Shown in pieces: positions 21,750-30,941 of a DNA stretch of 64,000 nt (positions are counted from its first letter, which is position 1; every line of letters starts with the position of its first letter). A program made the translations under genes and the position numbers. Location: the NCBI RefSeq assembly GCF_000410515.1, contig NC_021500.1, forward strand, positions 4,975,028 to 5,039,027, read 5' to 3'. The stretch is from Enterobacter sp. R4-368. Its GTDB lineage: Bacteria; Pseudomonadota; Gammaproteobacteria; Enterobacterales; Enterobacteriaceae. The notes under the pieces were generated by a model, which did not search any database, was not told the DNA's origin, and was given only the letters and a program-made list of their open reading frames with translations.

Positions 21750-23963
21750 TCAGAAGCTGTAGCTGGCGCTTACAGAGAAGTTACGCGGCGCACCGTACAC
21801 ACCGTAAGTGCCCAGATAATCGTAATACTCTTTATCGAACACATTGTTCAGATTGGCCTGGATAGCGAAGTTTTTAGTTGCCTGGTAACGGGTGAACAGA
21901 TCCACCACCGTATAACCGCTTTGCGTAATGCGCATGTCTCCATTCGGGCCTTTGATCTCCTGCCAGGTTTTATTCTGCCAGCGCGCGCCGCCGCCAACGG
22001 AAAGCTCTGGCAGCATCGGCAACTGGTAGCGCGTGAATAATTTCATCGTGGTGCGCGCCTGTTCCGGGTTAACGGCTACACCGTCACCATCTTCAGCCAT
22101 AAAACGGCTGGCACCAAAGGTGAGCTGCAAGTTGTCGGTGAGAGCACCGTTGAGCTCAAATTCGATGCCTTTGCTTACCGTGCCGTTGACGGATTTATAC
22201 GCGGTCTGGCCGCCGGAATTTGGAATGTACTCGCCGGTCGATACGGCAACGTGATCCTGCTCGGTACGGAATACCGCCAGGGTCGCCGTCAGACGTGTGT
22301 TATACCAGTCACCTTTGATGCCAGCTTCATAGCTTTTACCGGTGGTAGGTTCAAGAAATTCGCTGTTGATATCGCGCTGACTGGACGGTTCGAAAATAGA
22401 AGTGTAACTGCCATAAACAGACCAGGTGTCATCAATGTCATAAATCAGGCCTGCGTATGGCGTGACGTCATCGGACTTGCTGTTACGGATCTCATCCGGC
22501 TTACGCTCCAGATTATATTTTGCGCGCCATTCGGTATAACGCGCGCCGAGGATCAAGTGCAGCGGATCGGCTAAAGAGATACGGGTTGCCGCATACAGCG
22601 ATTTCTGGCGGATCACATCGCGCTGGTAGAGCGCCCAGTCAGACCAGCTCGGGTCGGCCAGTGTGTTGCCGTTATATTTATGAATGTTGCCGACATCCAT
22701 CAGGCCGGAATTGTCATTCACCGGGTATGAGTTGTCATAATTGTTGCGCTGGCGGCTGTAGCTACCACCGAACATCACTTCGTGCTGGCGACCAAACAAC
22801 TCGTAACCACCACGAACAAACGCATCGATAGCGTCTTGTTTACGCTCGCCACGGTTCCAGCCGCCCCATGCGCCTTGCCACTGTGAGGCATCATACAGAC
22901 CGGTGGTCTTATCCGGGTAACCGTCGATATACATCAGCTTGCTGTCGAAGTTGGTTTCCGCATGCATGGCGTTAACTTTCGCTTCCCAGCCGTTGTCAAA
23001 ACGCTGGGTCAGGTTGGCAAAAATTTTTGAAGAGTCGACATTGGAGTAAGCCCAGTCAGCAGCGGTATTGAAACCGCGGCGGAAATGCGTGCGGCTGCCA
23101 TCACTGTATAGCGACGGGAAACCGCCCCAGGTCGGGCTGTCTTCTTCACTTTCCTGATAGTCATAGCCAAGAGAAAGTGTAGTGGAATCAGTAATATCTG
23201 CATCCACTACACCGGTAATGAATTTTTTGCGGTAGTGGTTACGTTCAACCCAGGAATCTTTATCCTGGTAACCAGTGATAATCCGGCCGCGCACGTTGCC
23301 CGATTCGCTCAGCGGTGCTTGCAGATCCAGCACATAGCGCTGATCGTTCCAGCTACCGTAAGTCGCGGTGGCGGTTCCTTTGAATTCTTTGCTGTCGGCA
23401 TGTTTACGCACCATGTTGACATAAGCAGAGGGATTACCTGTTCCACTCATCAGACCGGCCGCGCCGCGCACCACTTCAATCTTGTCATAAATTGCCGTGT
23501 CGCCTGCGGTATCACCAAAATTCCAGCGGTTATCAAGGAATGTCGGCATATCTTCATACGCAAAGTTACTGACGAAAAAGCCGCGGGCGAAAAAGTTCGT
23601 ACGGTGGCTGTCAATGCGCGATGCGCTGACGCCAATCGTGTTATCCAGCACTTGTTCGATCGTATTTAACTGCTGATCCTGCATACGCTGCTGGCTGACT
23701 ACACTCACAGATTGGGGAATGTCTCGCGGGACCAGTAACAGCTTGGTGCCTGTGGTGGTGGTTTTTACGCTGTAGTCTTGCGCCTGGCTGTCAGAGGTGC
23801 TTAATGCTGCACCATCAACCACAACCGTATCTTCAGATGCTGCGGCGATCTCTGCCGCAAACGCAGCAGAAGGGGCTAAAGCCATTGCAATACAGGCGGC
23901 AAGCAGAGACGGTGTGGCGGCTAACGGACGCACTTCGTCCCTGGCGTGATGAGTGAAAGACAT
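21750..23963 (-). CDS. fhuE: TonB-dependent ferric coprogen/rhodotorulate receptor
   Basis: This 737-residue outer-membrane siderophore receptor has a signal peptide with cleavage near AAFAAE, a TonB box-like VVVDGAA, a plug domain (RDIPQSVSVVSQQRM, EVVRGAAGLMSGTGNPSAYVNMVRK) and a 22-strand barrel ending in the aromatic NFSVSASYSF. It resembles E. coli FhuE along its whole length, including MFGGSYSRQ and LHLILGARYT, but with clear divergence in the external loops, so ligand preference may differ. Position between ptsG and hinT is the E. coli one. A possible Fur half-site lies upstream. It is a single-gene transcript. Confidence 0.9.
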   Translation of the reverse strand: MSFTHHARDEVRPLAATPSLLAACIAMALAPSAAFAAEIAAASEDTVVVDGAALSTSDSQAQDYSVKTTTTGTKLLLVPRDIPQSVSVVSQQRMQDQQLNTIEQVLDNTIGVSASRIDSHRTNFFARGFFVSNFAYEDMPTFLDNRWNFGDTAGDTAIYDKIEVVRGAAGLMSGTGNPSAYVNMVRKHADSKEFKGTATATYGSWNDQRYVLDLQAPLSESGNVRGRIITGYQDKDSWVERNHYRKKFITGVVDADITDSTTLSLGYDYQESEEDSPTWGGFPSLYSDGSRTHFRRGFNTAADWAYSNVDSSKIFANLTQRFDNGWEAKVNAMHAETNFDSKLMYIDGYPDKTTGLYDASQWQGAWGGWNRGERKQDAIDAFVRGGYELFGRQHEVMFGGSYSRQRNNYDNSYPVNDNSGLMDVGNIHKYNGNTLADPSWSDWALYQRDVIRQKSLYAATRISLADPLHLILGARYTEWRAKYNLERKPDEIRNSKSDDVTPYAGLIYDIDDTWSVYGSYTSIFEPSSQRDINSEFLEPTTGKSYEAGIKGDWYNTRLTATLAVFRTEQDHVAVSTGEYIPNSGGQTAYKSVNGTVSKGIEFELNGALTDNLQLTFGASRFMAEDGDGVAVNPEQARTTMKLFTRYQLPMLPELSVGGGARWQNKTWQEIKGPNGDMRITQSGYTVVDLFTRYQATKNFAIQANLNNVFDKEYYDYLGTYGVYGAPRNFSVSASYSF

Positions 23964-24042
23964 GCATAAACCCTTAATGGTGCGTTAGAGGGAAAGCCTT
24001 ACAGCGATACGTTGTCGCGTCAGGCGGGTTTTGTAATTCGTC

Positions 24043-24057
24043 TGATAATAATCGCGC
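24043..24057 (-). promoter_or_regulatory. Possible Fur box upstream of fhuE
   Basis: TGATAAT-A-ATCGCGC has one perfect 7-mer of the Fur 7-1-7 consensus and a poor second half. Iron control of fhuE is known in E. coli, but this match is weak. The rest of the 338-bp fhuE/hinT spacer shows nothing else I can name. Confidence 0.3.
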
Positions 24058-24301
24058 ATGAAAATGCAAATGCGAAATATACGCATTCACCATATGAATG
24101 TAAACAGATGTAATATTCACTATTGAAATACCATTTCACCGCAGCGCGCCTTAAACGCGGGCGATTGCCTGCCAGCAAAGCCGGAAAGGTGAAAGAAAAA
24201 CAGCGTTTTGGTTGAAACAACAAGAGAATCTCGATCATACTCTAGGGCACGTAATTGACGACGGCTGCGGGCTGGCTCCGCGAACATAAAAGGAAAACGT
24301 C

Positions 24302-24661
24302 ATGGCCGAAGAAACCATTTTCAGTAAAATCATTCGCCGCGAAATTCCCTCGGATATTGTTTACCAGGACGAACTGGTTACCGCTTTTCGCGATATCTCT
24401 CCGCAAGCTCCAACCCATGTTCTGATTGTGCCAAACATTCTGATCCCAACCGTGAACGACGTGACCGAAGCGCACGAGCAGGCGCTGGGGCGCATGGTGA
24501 CGGTTGCGGCGAAAATTGCTCGCGATGAAGGGATTGCTGAAGACGGTTACCGTTTGATCATGAACTGTAATCGTCATGGCGGGCAGGAGGTTTATCATAT
24601 TCATATGCACCTGCTCGGCGGGCGCGCACTGGGGCCGATGCTGGCTCATAAAGGTCTTTAA
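24302..24661 (+). CDS. hinT: HIT-family purine nucleoside phosphoramidase
   Basis: HinT hydrolyses adenosine phosphoramidates and aminoacyl-AMP. The 119-residue protein ends with the histidine triad HIHMHLLGG (about residues 99-107) and otherwise matches E. coli HinT. It is preceded by AAAGGAAAACGTC. It is the first gene of the hinT-ycfL-lpoB-thiK-nagZ-ycfP run; ycfL starts one base after its stop. Confidence 0.97.
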   Translation: MAEETIFSKIIRREIPSDIVYQDELVTAFRDISPQAPTHVLIVPNILIPTVNDVTEAHEQALGRMVTVAAKIARDEGIAEDGYRLIMNCNRHGGQEVYHIHMHLLGGRALGPMLAHKGL

Positions 24662-24662
24662 T

Positions 24663-25037
24663 ATGACGAACGGGCGTGTCGCGTTATGGCTGGCAGCGCT
24701 GGTACTGATGGGGTGCAGTTCACGTCCTACGATCCCGGTCGCCGACGACCAGACGTTAGTGATGGAATCGAGCATTCTGGCCTCCGGGATTATTGCGCAG
24801 CCGCCGACGTTAAGTACGCAGGAACTCCAGCCTTCCGCGTCTTCACGGTTGTTTAATGAACGACAGCAGCCCGTTACCGTGCATTATCGTTTTTTCTGGT
24901 ATGACGCCAGAGGTCTGGAAATGCACCCGCTGGAAGCGCCGCGAACCGTCACGATCCCGGGAAATTCGGGCGTGACGGTGTATGGCAGCGCCAACTATTT
25001 GGGTGCGCACAGCGTCAGACTTTATCTTTACCTGTAA
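24663..25037 (+). CDS. ycfL: YcfL lipoprotein
   Basis: This 124-residue predicted lipoprotein has the lipobox LVLMGC (Cys about residue 16) and a DUF1425 domain with HYRFFWYDARGLEMHPLE, common to the YcfL family. Function is unknown. The start at 24663, directly after the hinT stop, gives a proper lipoprotein signal; the frame is open further upstream but that part only shadows hinT. The gene lies 10 bp before lpoB and is probably translated from the same mRNA. Confidence 0.92.
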   Translation: MTNGRVALWLAALVLMGCSSRPTIPVADDQTLVMESSILASGIIAQPPTLSTQELQPSASSRLFNERQQPVTVHYRFFWYDARGLEMHPLEAPRTVTIPGNSGVTVYGSANYLGAHSVRLYLYL

Positions 25038-25047
25038 GGGGTGACTC

Positions 25048-25707
25048 TTGATTAAAACTATTGGACGCTACGCGCTACTGACAACCCTGGCCGTGCTGCT
25101 TGCGGGTTGTATTAGCGATCAGCAACCCGCGCCGGTTGATCAGGCGGGTGGTGCAGGCACGCCGCAACAACCCACGCCGGTACAGCCGCAACAACCGGTG
25201 CCGGAAGTGCCTTCTGTCCCGACGCTGCCGCAGCAGCAACCGGGGCCAATTGAGCACCAGGATCAAACGGGGCAGCCCGCGCCGCGCGAGCGTCATTTTG
25301 ACTGGAATGGCGCCGTTCAGCCGATGGTCGGTAAAATGTTGCAGGCCAGCGGCGCGAACGCAGGCAGCGTGCTGTTAGTGGATAGCGTCAATAACCGAAC
25401 CAACGGTTCCATTAACACGAGCGAAGCAACGGGTGTGGTGCGCAACGCGTTAGCGAATAACGGTAAATTTACGCTTGTTACCGAGCAGCAACTGGCGGTC
25501 GCGAAGCAACAGCTGGGGCTCTCTCCACAGGACAGCCTCGGTACACGCAGTAAAGCCATCGGTATCGCCCGTAACGTCGGGGCGCAGTATGTGCTCTACT
25601 CCAACGCGACCGGGAATGTCAACGCACCGGCGCTGCAAATGCAATTGATGCTGGTACAAACCGGCGAAATTATCTGGTCGGGTAAAGGTGCGGTTCAGCA
25701 ACAATAA
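25048..25707 (+). CDS. lpoB: Outer-membrane lipoprotein LpoB, PBP1B activator
   Basis: LpoB reaches across the periplasm to activate the peptidoglycan synthase PBP1B. The 219-residue protein begins with TTG after AAGGGGTGACTC, has a lipobox LLAGC, a long Pro/Gln-rich disordered linker (about 25-75) and a globular domain with [16 protein letters not shown] and [15 protein letters not shown], as in E. coli (213 aa). The linker carries extra Pro-Gln repeats. Its 3' end overlaps thiK by 20 bp. Confidence 0.95.
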   Translation: MIKTIGRYALLTTLAVLLAGCISDQQPAPVDQAGGAGTPQQPTPVQPQQPVPEVPSVPTLPQQQPGPIEHQDQTGQPAPRERHFDWNGAVQPMVGKMLQASGANAGSVLLVDSVNNRTNGSINTSEATGVVRNALANNGKFTLVTEQQLAVAKQQLGLSPQDSLGTRSKAIGIARNVGAQYVLYSNATGNVNAPALQMQLMLVQTGEIIWSGKGAVQQQ

Positions 25708-26512
25708 ACAGACGCGTGACGAGGTGTTGTCACGCTACTTTCCGACCTATACTCCCGTCGCCAGCCAGAATACCGGCCTCAGCGGCGGGAGTTGTCTTAT
25801 TAGCGATGGACGGCATACGCTGGTGCTGCGAAAACGGCACCAGGCGACATCATCGCCTTTTCTGCGTCAGTATCGCTTACTCCGCCGCTTACCGGCTTCT
25901 ATTGCTCCACGCCCGCGCTTATTCACCGGCGAGTGGATGGTGGTCGATTATCTACCCGGCGAGGTCTGCGCTGTGCTGCCGCAGGCCAGTGTGCTGGTGC
26001 CGTTACTGTACGATTTACACCGCCAGCCGCTGTTTGGCTGGCGGATAACATTATTGCCGCTGCTTGAAGGTTACTGGCAGCAGAGTGCGCGTTCGCGGCG
26101 AACGCCGTTCTGGCTGCGCCAGTTAAAGCAGTTGCGCCAGCAAAAAGAGCCTGTGCCGCTACGGCTGGCACCGTTACATATGGATGTCCACGCCGGAAAC
26201 CTGGTGCAGAGTGCCAGGGGGTTGCGGCTGATCGACTGGGAATATGCGGGCGATGGCGATGTCGCGCTGGAATTGGCGGCGATATGGACGAAAAACGAGG
26301 CAGAGCGGCAGGAACTGGTGAATCGCTATGCGCATCAGTCTGCCATTAATCACGCTTTGCTGTGGCGCCAGGTCCGGCGCTGGCGTCCGTGGGTTTTGAT
26401 GCTGATGTCTGGCTGGTATGAGTGCCGCTGGCAGCAAACGGGCGATCAACAATTTATTACGCTGGCGAATGAAATATGGCGTCAGCTAGCGAAAAAAGAA
26501 CAAGAGAGGTAA
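25688..26512 (+). CDS. thiK: Thiamine kinase
   Basis: ThiK phosphorylates thiamine to thiamine phosphate in salvage. The 274-residue protein has the aminoglycoside-phosphotransferase/choline-kinase fold, with the catalytic Brenner motif LHMDVHAGN (about residues 160-168) and the metal-binding [10 protein letters not shown]. It overlaps lpoB by 20 bp and ends 2 bp before the nagZ GTG. Length equals that of E. coli ThiK. Confidence 0.94.
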   Translation: MRFSNNKQTRDEVLSRYFPTYTPVASQNTGLSGGSCLISDGRHTLVLRKRHQATSSPFLRQYRLLRRLPASIAPRPRLFTGEWMVVDYLPGEVCAVLPQASVLVPLLYDLHRQPLFGWRITLLPLLEGYWQQSARSRRTPFWLRQLKQLRQQKEPVPLRLAPLHMDVHAGNLVQSARGLRLIDWEYAGDGDVALELAAIWTKNEAERQELVNRYAHQSAINHALLWRQVRRWRPWVLMLMSGWYECRWQQTGDQQFITLANEIWRQLAKKEQER

Positions 26513-26514
26513 AT

Positions 26515-27540
26515 GTGGGCCCAGTGATGTTGGATGTGGAAGGGTACGAACTGGATGCGGAAGAGCGCGAGATTCTGGCGCACCCGCTGGTTGGTGGCCT
26601 GATCCTCTTTACCCGTAATTATCACGATCCCGAGCAATTACGGGAGCTGGTGCGCCAGATCCGCAGCGCTTCGCATCATCGTCTGGTGGTGGCGGTCGAT
26701 CAGGAAGGCGGGCGCGTACAGCGTTTTCGCGACGGCTTTACTCGCTTACCCGCCGCACAATCTTTTGCTGCTTTGCATGGGCTGGAAGAGGGCGGACGCC
26801 TGGCTCAGGAGGCGGGTTGGCTAATGGCCAGCGAAATGATCGCCATGGATATCGACATCAGTTTTGCCCCGGTGCTGGATATTGGGCATATCAGCGCGGC
26901 GATTGGCGAGCGTTCGTATCATGAAGACCCGGTGAAAGCGCTGGCTATGGCGACGCGCTTTATCGACGGGATGCACAGCGCAGGGATGAAAACCACCGGT
27001 AAACACTTTCCCGGTCACGGGGCGGTTACGGCCGATTCCCATAAAGAAACACCACGCGACCCGCGGCCACAAGGCGAGATCCGCGCGCATGATATGACGA
27101 TTTTCCGCAACCTGATTGAGCAAAACAAACTCGATGCGATTATGCCCGCGCACGTTATCTATCCTGACGCCGATCCGCGTCCGGCCAGCGGCTCGCCATA
27201 TTGGCTGAAAACCGTATTACGCGGCGAGCTGGGTTTTGACGGCGTGATTTTTTCGGATGATTTGTCAATGGAAGGCGCAGCTATCATGGGAAGTTACGCT
27301 GAACGAGGCCAGGCATCGCTGGATGCCGGTTGCGATATGATCCTGGTCTGTAATAATCGTAAAGGCGCAGTAAGCGTGTTGGATAACCTGTCGCCGATCA
27401 ATGCACAACGTGTTACGCATTTGTATCATAAAGGTTCATATTCTCGTCAGGAGTTGATGAGTTTAGCGCGCTGGAAGGCGGCTCATAACCAACTGGAGCA
27501 GCTGCATGCGCGCTGGCAGGAGCACAAAGAGGCCCGTTAA
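26515..27540 (+). CDS. nagZ: Beta-N-acetylhexosaminidase
   Basis: NagZ removes GlcNAc from anhydro-muropeptides in the cytoplasm, a step of cell-wall recycling that also shapes AmpC induction. The 341-residue GH3 enzyme has [16 protein letters not shown] with the mobile His/Asp acid-base pair and [11 protein letters not shown] with the nucleophile Asp. GTG 26515 is chosen: it follows AGAGAGG, gives the E. coli length, and avoids a 13-codon extension overlapping thiK. Of related function, nagK lies 14 kb away in the same window. Confidence 0.96.
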   Translation: MGPVMLDVEGYELDAEEREILAHPLVGGLILFTRNYHDPEQLRELVRQIRSASHHRLVVAVDQEGGRVQRFRDGFTRLPAAQSFAALHGLEEGGRLAQEAGWLMASEMIAMDIDISFAPVLDIGHISAAIGERSYHEDPVKALAMATRFIDGMHSAGMKTTGKHFPGHGAVTADSHKETPRDPRPQGEIRAHDMTIFRNLIEQNKLDAIMPAHVIYPDADPRPASGSPYWLKTVLRGELGFDGVIFSDDLSMEGAAIMGSYAERGQASLDAGCDMILVCNNRKGAVSVLDNLSPINAQRVTHLYHKGSYSRQELMSLARWKAAHNQLEQLHARWQEHKEAR

Positions 27541-27576
27541 TTCCTGCGGACGCGATGTCGAAGTGGTGAGGATACC

Positions 27577-28119
27577 ATGATTATCTATTTACACGGTTTT
27601 GACTCAAACAGCCCCGGCAACCATGAAAAAGTGTTGCAGCTGCAGTTTATTGATCCGGATGTACGTCTGATTAGCTACAGTACGCGGCACCCGAAGCATG
27701 ATATGCAGCATCTGCTGAAAGAAGTGGATAAAATGTTGCAGCTCAATATCGACGAGCGTCCACTGATTTGCGGTGTCGGCCTTGGCGGTTACTGGGCAGA
27801 GCGCATTGGTTTCCTGTGCGATATCCGTCAGGTGATCCTCAATCCTAACCTGTTTCCTTACGAGAACATGGAAGGGAAAATTGATCGCCCGGAAGAGTAC
27901 CAGGATATTGCCACCAAATGCGTTTCCAACTTTCGTGAGAAAAATCGCGATCGCTGCCTGGTGATCCTCTCGCGCCAGGACGAAGCACTGAACAGCCAGC
28001 GCTCAGCCGAGGAGTTGCACCCCTATTACGAAATTGTCTGGGACGAAGAACAGTCGCATAAATTCAAGAATATCTCCCCGCATCTCCAGCGCATTAAAGC
28101 CTTCAAAACCCTCGGTTAA
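27577..28119 (+). CDS. ycfP: YcfP, YqiA-like alpha/beta hydrolase fold protein
   Basis: This 180-residue protein of the UPF0227 family starts [20 protein letters not shown] and has a [10 protein letters not shown] segment where hydrolases carry the nucleophile, here with Gly-Leu-Gly-Gly rather than a GxSxG serine. It may therefore lack classical esterase activity. A C-terminal SHKFKNI holds a histidine. It is the last gene of the hinT-ycfP run, 36 bp after nagZ, and is followed by a terminator. Confidence 0.93.
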   Translation: MIIYLHGFDSNSPGNHEKVLQLQFIDPDVRLISYSTRHPKHDMQHLLKEVDKMLQLNIDERPLICGVGLGGYWAERIGFLCDIRQVILNPNLFPYENMEGKIDRPEEYQDIATKCVSNFREKNRDRCLVILSRQDEALNSQRSAEELHPYYEIVWDEEQSHKFKNISPHLQRIKAFKTLG

Positions 28120-28128
28120 TCCCCCATT

Positions 28129-28162
28129 CCGGCAGGTTCTCTAACCTGCCGGCGTTATTTTT
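28129..28162 (+). terminator. ycfP terminator
   Basis: CCGGCAGGTT-ctct-AACCTGCCGG is a perfect 10-bp stem followed by CGTTATTTTTA, just past the ycfP stop. Confidence 0.85.
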
Positions 28163-28230
28163 ATTTCTGCCTTTCGTCGGGCATTATTTTGCCTGTCGAC
28201 TACACTTGCTCATCTTTTAAGCATCAAAAC

Positions 28231-28244
28231 TTGATGCATATCAA
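28231..28244 (+). promoter_or_regulatory. FNR box upstream of ndh
   Basis: TTGATGCATATCAA is a perfect FNR consensus (TTGAT-N4-ATCAA). A -10-like TATTCT at 28274-28279 predicts a transcript start near 28286, placing the box about 49 bp upstream. E. coli ndh is repressed by FNR anaerobically from a similar position. Confidence 0.85.
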
Positions 28245-28378
28245 TTTTGGTATGACCATTGAACCGTTCGTGTTATTCTCAGCGTCAATATCAGGTTGTA
28301 AGTGCGTAACTTGTTGTTAAATAAAGGCTATTTTTATAACTTTTACTTAACAATTGGTTAATATTTTAGGGGGTCACG

Positions 28379-29683
28379 TTGACTACACCATTGAAGAAAA
28401 TTGTGATTGTAGGCGGTGGTGCTGGTGGTCTGGAACTGGCGACGCAGTTAGGTAAAAAGCTTGGCCGCGGCAAAAAAGCGAAAATTACGCTTGTCGATCG
28501 TAACCACAGCCATTTGTGGAAACCGTTGCTGCATGAAGTAGCGACGGGTTCGCTGGATGAAGGGGTTGATGCGCTGAGCTACCTGGCGCACGCGCGTAAT
28601 CACCATTTTCAGTTCCAGCTCGGTTCTGTCGTTGATATTAATCGCGAAAACAAAACCATTACGCTTGCTGAACTGCGCGATGAGAAGGGCGAATTGCTGG
28701 TTCCGGAACGTAAACTGGCCTATGACACGCTGGTGATGGCGCTCGGCAGCACGTCGAACGACTTCAACACGCCTGGCGTGAAAGAGCACTGCATTTTCCT
28801 CGACAACCCACACCAGGCGCGCCGCTTCCACCAGGAAATGCTCAATCTGTTCCTGAAATATTCAGCGAACCTTGGCGCCAACGGCAAAGTCAACATTGCG
28901 ATTGTTGGCGGCGGGGCAACCGGTGTTGAACTCTCTGCGGAGCTGCACAACGCGGTGAAACAACTGCACAGTTATGGTTATAAAGGTCTGACAAACGAAG
29001 CGCTGAACGTGACGCTGGTGGAAGCCGGCGAACGCATTCTGCCTGCGCTGCCGCCACGGATTTCCGGTGCTGCGCATAACGAGTTGACCAAAATGGGCGT
29101 GCGCGTACTGACGCAAACGATGGTGACCAGCGCCGATGAAGGTGGTCTGCACACGAAAGAGGGCGAATATATCAACGCCGATCTGATGGTGTGGGCGGCG
29201 GGTATCAAAGCGCCGGACTTTATGAAAGAGATTGGCGGTCTGGAAACCAACCGTATTAACCAGCTGGTGGTCGAACCAACATTGCAAACCACCCGCGATG
29301 CGGATATTTACGCGATTGGCGATTGCGCGTCGTGTGCCCGACCGGAAGGTGGCTTTGTACCGCCGCGTGCGCAGGCCGCTCACCAGATGGCAAGCCTTGC
29401 CTTGCATAACATTCTGGCGCAGATCAAAGGTAAGCCGCTGAAACCGTATGTCTATAAAGATCATGGCTCACTGGTTTCCCTGTCCAATTTCTCAACCGTT
29501 GGCAGCCTGATGGGCAACCTGATGCGCGGTTCGATGATGGTTGAAGGCCGTATTGCACGCTTTGTGTACATCTCGCTGTACCGTATGCATCAGGTCGCGC
29601 TGCATGGTTATTTCAAAACCGGCCTGATGATGCTGGTCGGCAGCATTAACCGGGTGATCCGCCCGCGTCTCAAATTGCACTAA
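28379..29683 (+). CDS. ndh: NADH dehydrogenase II
   Basis: Ndh oxidises NADH and reduces ubiquinone at the inner membrane without pumping protons. The 434-residue flavoprotein uses a TTG start like E. coli. It has two Rossmann motifs ([10 protein letters not shown] for FAD near the N-terminus and [12 protein letters not shown] for NADH), the [12 protein letters not shown]-binding segment, and an amphipathic C-terminal membrane anchor ([19 protein letters not shown]). A perfect FNR box upstream indicates repression without oxygen. Confidence 0.98.
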   Translation: MTTPLKKIVIVGGGAGGLELATQLGKKLGRGKKAKITLVDRNHSHLWKPLLHEVATGSLDEGVDALSYLAHARNHHFQFQLGSVVDINRENKTITLAELRDEKGELLVPERKLAYDTLVMALGSTSNDFNTPGVKEHCIFLDNPHQARRFHQEMLNLFLKYSANLGANGKVNIAIVGGGATGVELSAELHNAVKQLHSYGYKGLTNEALNVTLVEAGERILPALPPRISGAAHNELTKMGVRVLTQTMVTSADEGGLHTKEGEYINADLMVWAAGIKAPDFMKEIGGLETNRINQLVVEPTLQTTRDADIYAIGDCASCARPEGGFVPPRAQAAHQMASLALHNILAQIKGKPLKPYVYKDHGSLVSLSNFSTVGSLMGNLMRGSMMVEGRIARFVYISLYRMHQVALHGYFKTGLMMLVGSINRVIRPRLKLH

Positions 29684-29878
29684 CGTTGTTCTGCTCCCTG
29701 CGGCTTTATCTGCCCGGGGAGCAGCATATCCCTCTAGTGATGGCGTCAAACCGCTCGGATAACTCTGAATGTCGTCATTTTCCTGCCCACTATCCCTCTT
29801 TTTACGTTCTTTCTGATTGGCTTCCTTGCTTGCGAAGTTGCAAAATTGTTACCAATAGCAAACAGGGAGAGAATCCTG

Positions 29879-30418
29879 ATGAACAAATCAATGTTAGCGG
29901 GTATCGGTATTGGCGTGGCCGCTGCACTGGGCGTTGCCGCAGTTGCCAGCCTGAACGTGTTTGAGCGCGGTCCTCAGTACGCGCAAGTGGTTTCTGCGAC
30001 GCCAATCAAGGAAACGGTTAAAACGCCACGTCAGGAGTGTCGAAATGTGACAGTGACGCATCGTCGTCCCGTACAAGATGAAAACCGTATTACCGGTTCT
30101 GTACTCGGCGCGGTAGCGGGTGGCGTGCTGGGGCACCAGTTTGGTGGCGGTCGCGGTAAAGATGTCGCCACAGTCGTTGGTGCATTAGGCGGCGGTTACG
30201 CCGGTAATCAGATTCAGGGTGGGATGCAAGAAAGGGATACCTACACCACGACCCAGCAACGTTGCAGCACTGTGTATGACAAGTCAGAAAAAATGCTCGG
30301 CTATGACGTGACGTATAAAATTGGTGACCAGCAGGGAAAAATCCGTATGGATAAAGATCCCGGTACGCAAATTCCGCTGGATGGCAATGGTCAACTCGTT
30401 TTGAATAACAAAGCGTAA
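29879..30418 (+). CDS. ycfJ: YcfJ, glycine-zipper envelope protein
   Basis: This 179-residue protein has an N-terminal hydrophobic segment (about 5-25) and a glycine zipper domain (GSVLGAVAGGVLGHQFGGGRG and GALGGGYAGNQIQGG, about residues 75-120), typical of outer-membrane or envelope-spanning 2TM glycine-zipper proteins. It nearly equals E. coli YcfJ, whose function is only loosely linked to biofilm and envelope state. ATG 29879 follows GGGAGAGAATCCTG. It is monocistronic, with a terminator after it. Confidence 0.94.
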   Translation: MNKSMLAGIGIGVAAALGVAAVASLNVFERGPQYAQVVSATPIKETVKTPRQECRNVTVTHRRPVQDENRITGSVLGAVAGGVLGHQFGGGRGKDVATVVGALGGGYAGNQIQGGMQERDTYTTTQQRCSTVYDKSEKMLGYDVTYKIGDQQGKIRMDKDPGTQIPLDGNGQLVLNNKA

Positions 30419-30439
30419 AACAGAAGTACTCTGCATGTT

Positions 30440-30473
30440 GGCTCCTCATCGCTCAGGCTGAGGAGCCTTTTTT
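30440..30473 (+). terminator. ycfJ terminator
   Basis: GGCTCCTCA / TGAGGAGCC stem with a 10-nt loop, followed by six Ts. Confidence 0.9.
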
Positions 30474-30477
30474 CATT

Positions 30478-30506
30478 AAAAAAGCCTTACATTTCTGCAA
30501 GGCTTT
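30478..30506 (-). terminator. Minus-strand terminator of the small membrane protein gene
   Basis: On the minus strand AAAGCCTT-gcagaaatgt-AAGGCTTT is followed by TTTAATG. It sits back to back with the ycfJ terminator and 7 bp after the stop of the 49-codon gene at 30513-30662. Confidence 0.75.
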
Positions 30507-30512
30507 AATCAG

Positions 30513-30662
30513 TCAAATAAAGTCGTGTTGGCGAACCAGCAGCAGGCCTGTTATCACAATTGAAATAAATGCAAACAGTACTGAACCACCCAGCAAAACC
30601 CACAGACCAAATAATAATGTTATTACTATTAACACTTTAATGAATGGTAATAGCAAAATCAT
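30513..30662 (-). CDS. Small membrane protein of 49 residues
   Basis: ATG 30662 lies 8 bp after AAGGA and opens a 49-codon frame. The peptide (MILLLPFIKVLIVITLLFGL then WVLLGGSVLFAFISIVITGL then a short LLVRQHDFI tail) is almost entirely hydrophobic, fitting two transmembrane segments with a GG turn at about residues 25-26 and a polar, charged C-terminus. An ATG two codons upstream (30668) is too close to AAGGA. An intrinsic terminator follows directly. It sits alone between ycfJ and comR. I do not recognise it from E. coli; many such small proteins act on membrane complexes or stress, but no function can be given. Confidence 0.6.
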   Translation of the reverse strand: MILLLPFIKVLIVITLLFGLWVLLGGSVLFAFISIVITGLLLVRQHDFI

Positions 30663-30912
30663 CTCCATTTTCCTTCTGCATGTGTTAAGTACAGGTAAAT
30701 ACCCTTTATCCTCGGAAGTCGTTCAATACAGCACTTAGGGTGAGAGCAAAGGAAAGCAAGTACATAGCTGCATCATCATGATGCTCATTATTTGTATCAT
30801 CCGGACTAATCATTAGCCGCGCAATAATCACAATTAAGAATAGCAAAGCGGGGGAAAACGCTGATAGATTTTACCTATTATTGAAATGTGATATCTCAAT
30901 CACAGAGGCGAG
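30663..30912. other. Intergenic stretch without a recognisable gene
   Basis: About 250 A+T-rich bases precede the small membrane protein gene (minus strand) and lead on the plus strand into a strong terminator. I see no reading frame longer than about 15 codons and no convincing promoter. The region must hold the start signals of the small gene and perhaps an unannotated plus-strand transcript. Confidence 0.4.
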
Positions 30913-30941
30913 ATGAGACGGTTTCCCGTCTCATTTTTTTT
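30913..30941 (+). terminator. Plus-strand terminator with no annotated upstream gene
   Basis: ATGAGACG-gtttcc-CGTCTCAT followed by eight Ts on the plus strand. In the minus direction, the sense of comR, no T tract follows the stem, so it is not a normal comR terminator. Confidence 0.75.

Noticed and set aside
21591..22040. 149-codon frame after ptsG
   Set aside because: Half of it is fhuE antisense and it crosses the fhuE terminator hairpin; no ribosome binding site.
30887..30904. CRP-like TGTGA...TCACA before the plus-strand terminator
   Set aside because: The half-sites are 8 bp apart instead of 6, so it does not fit CRP.
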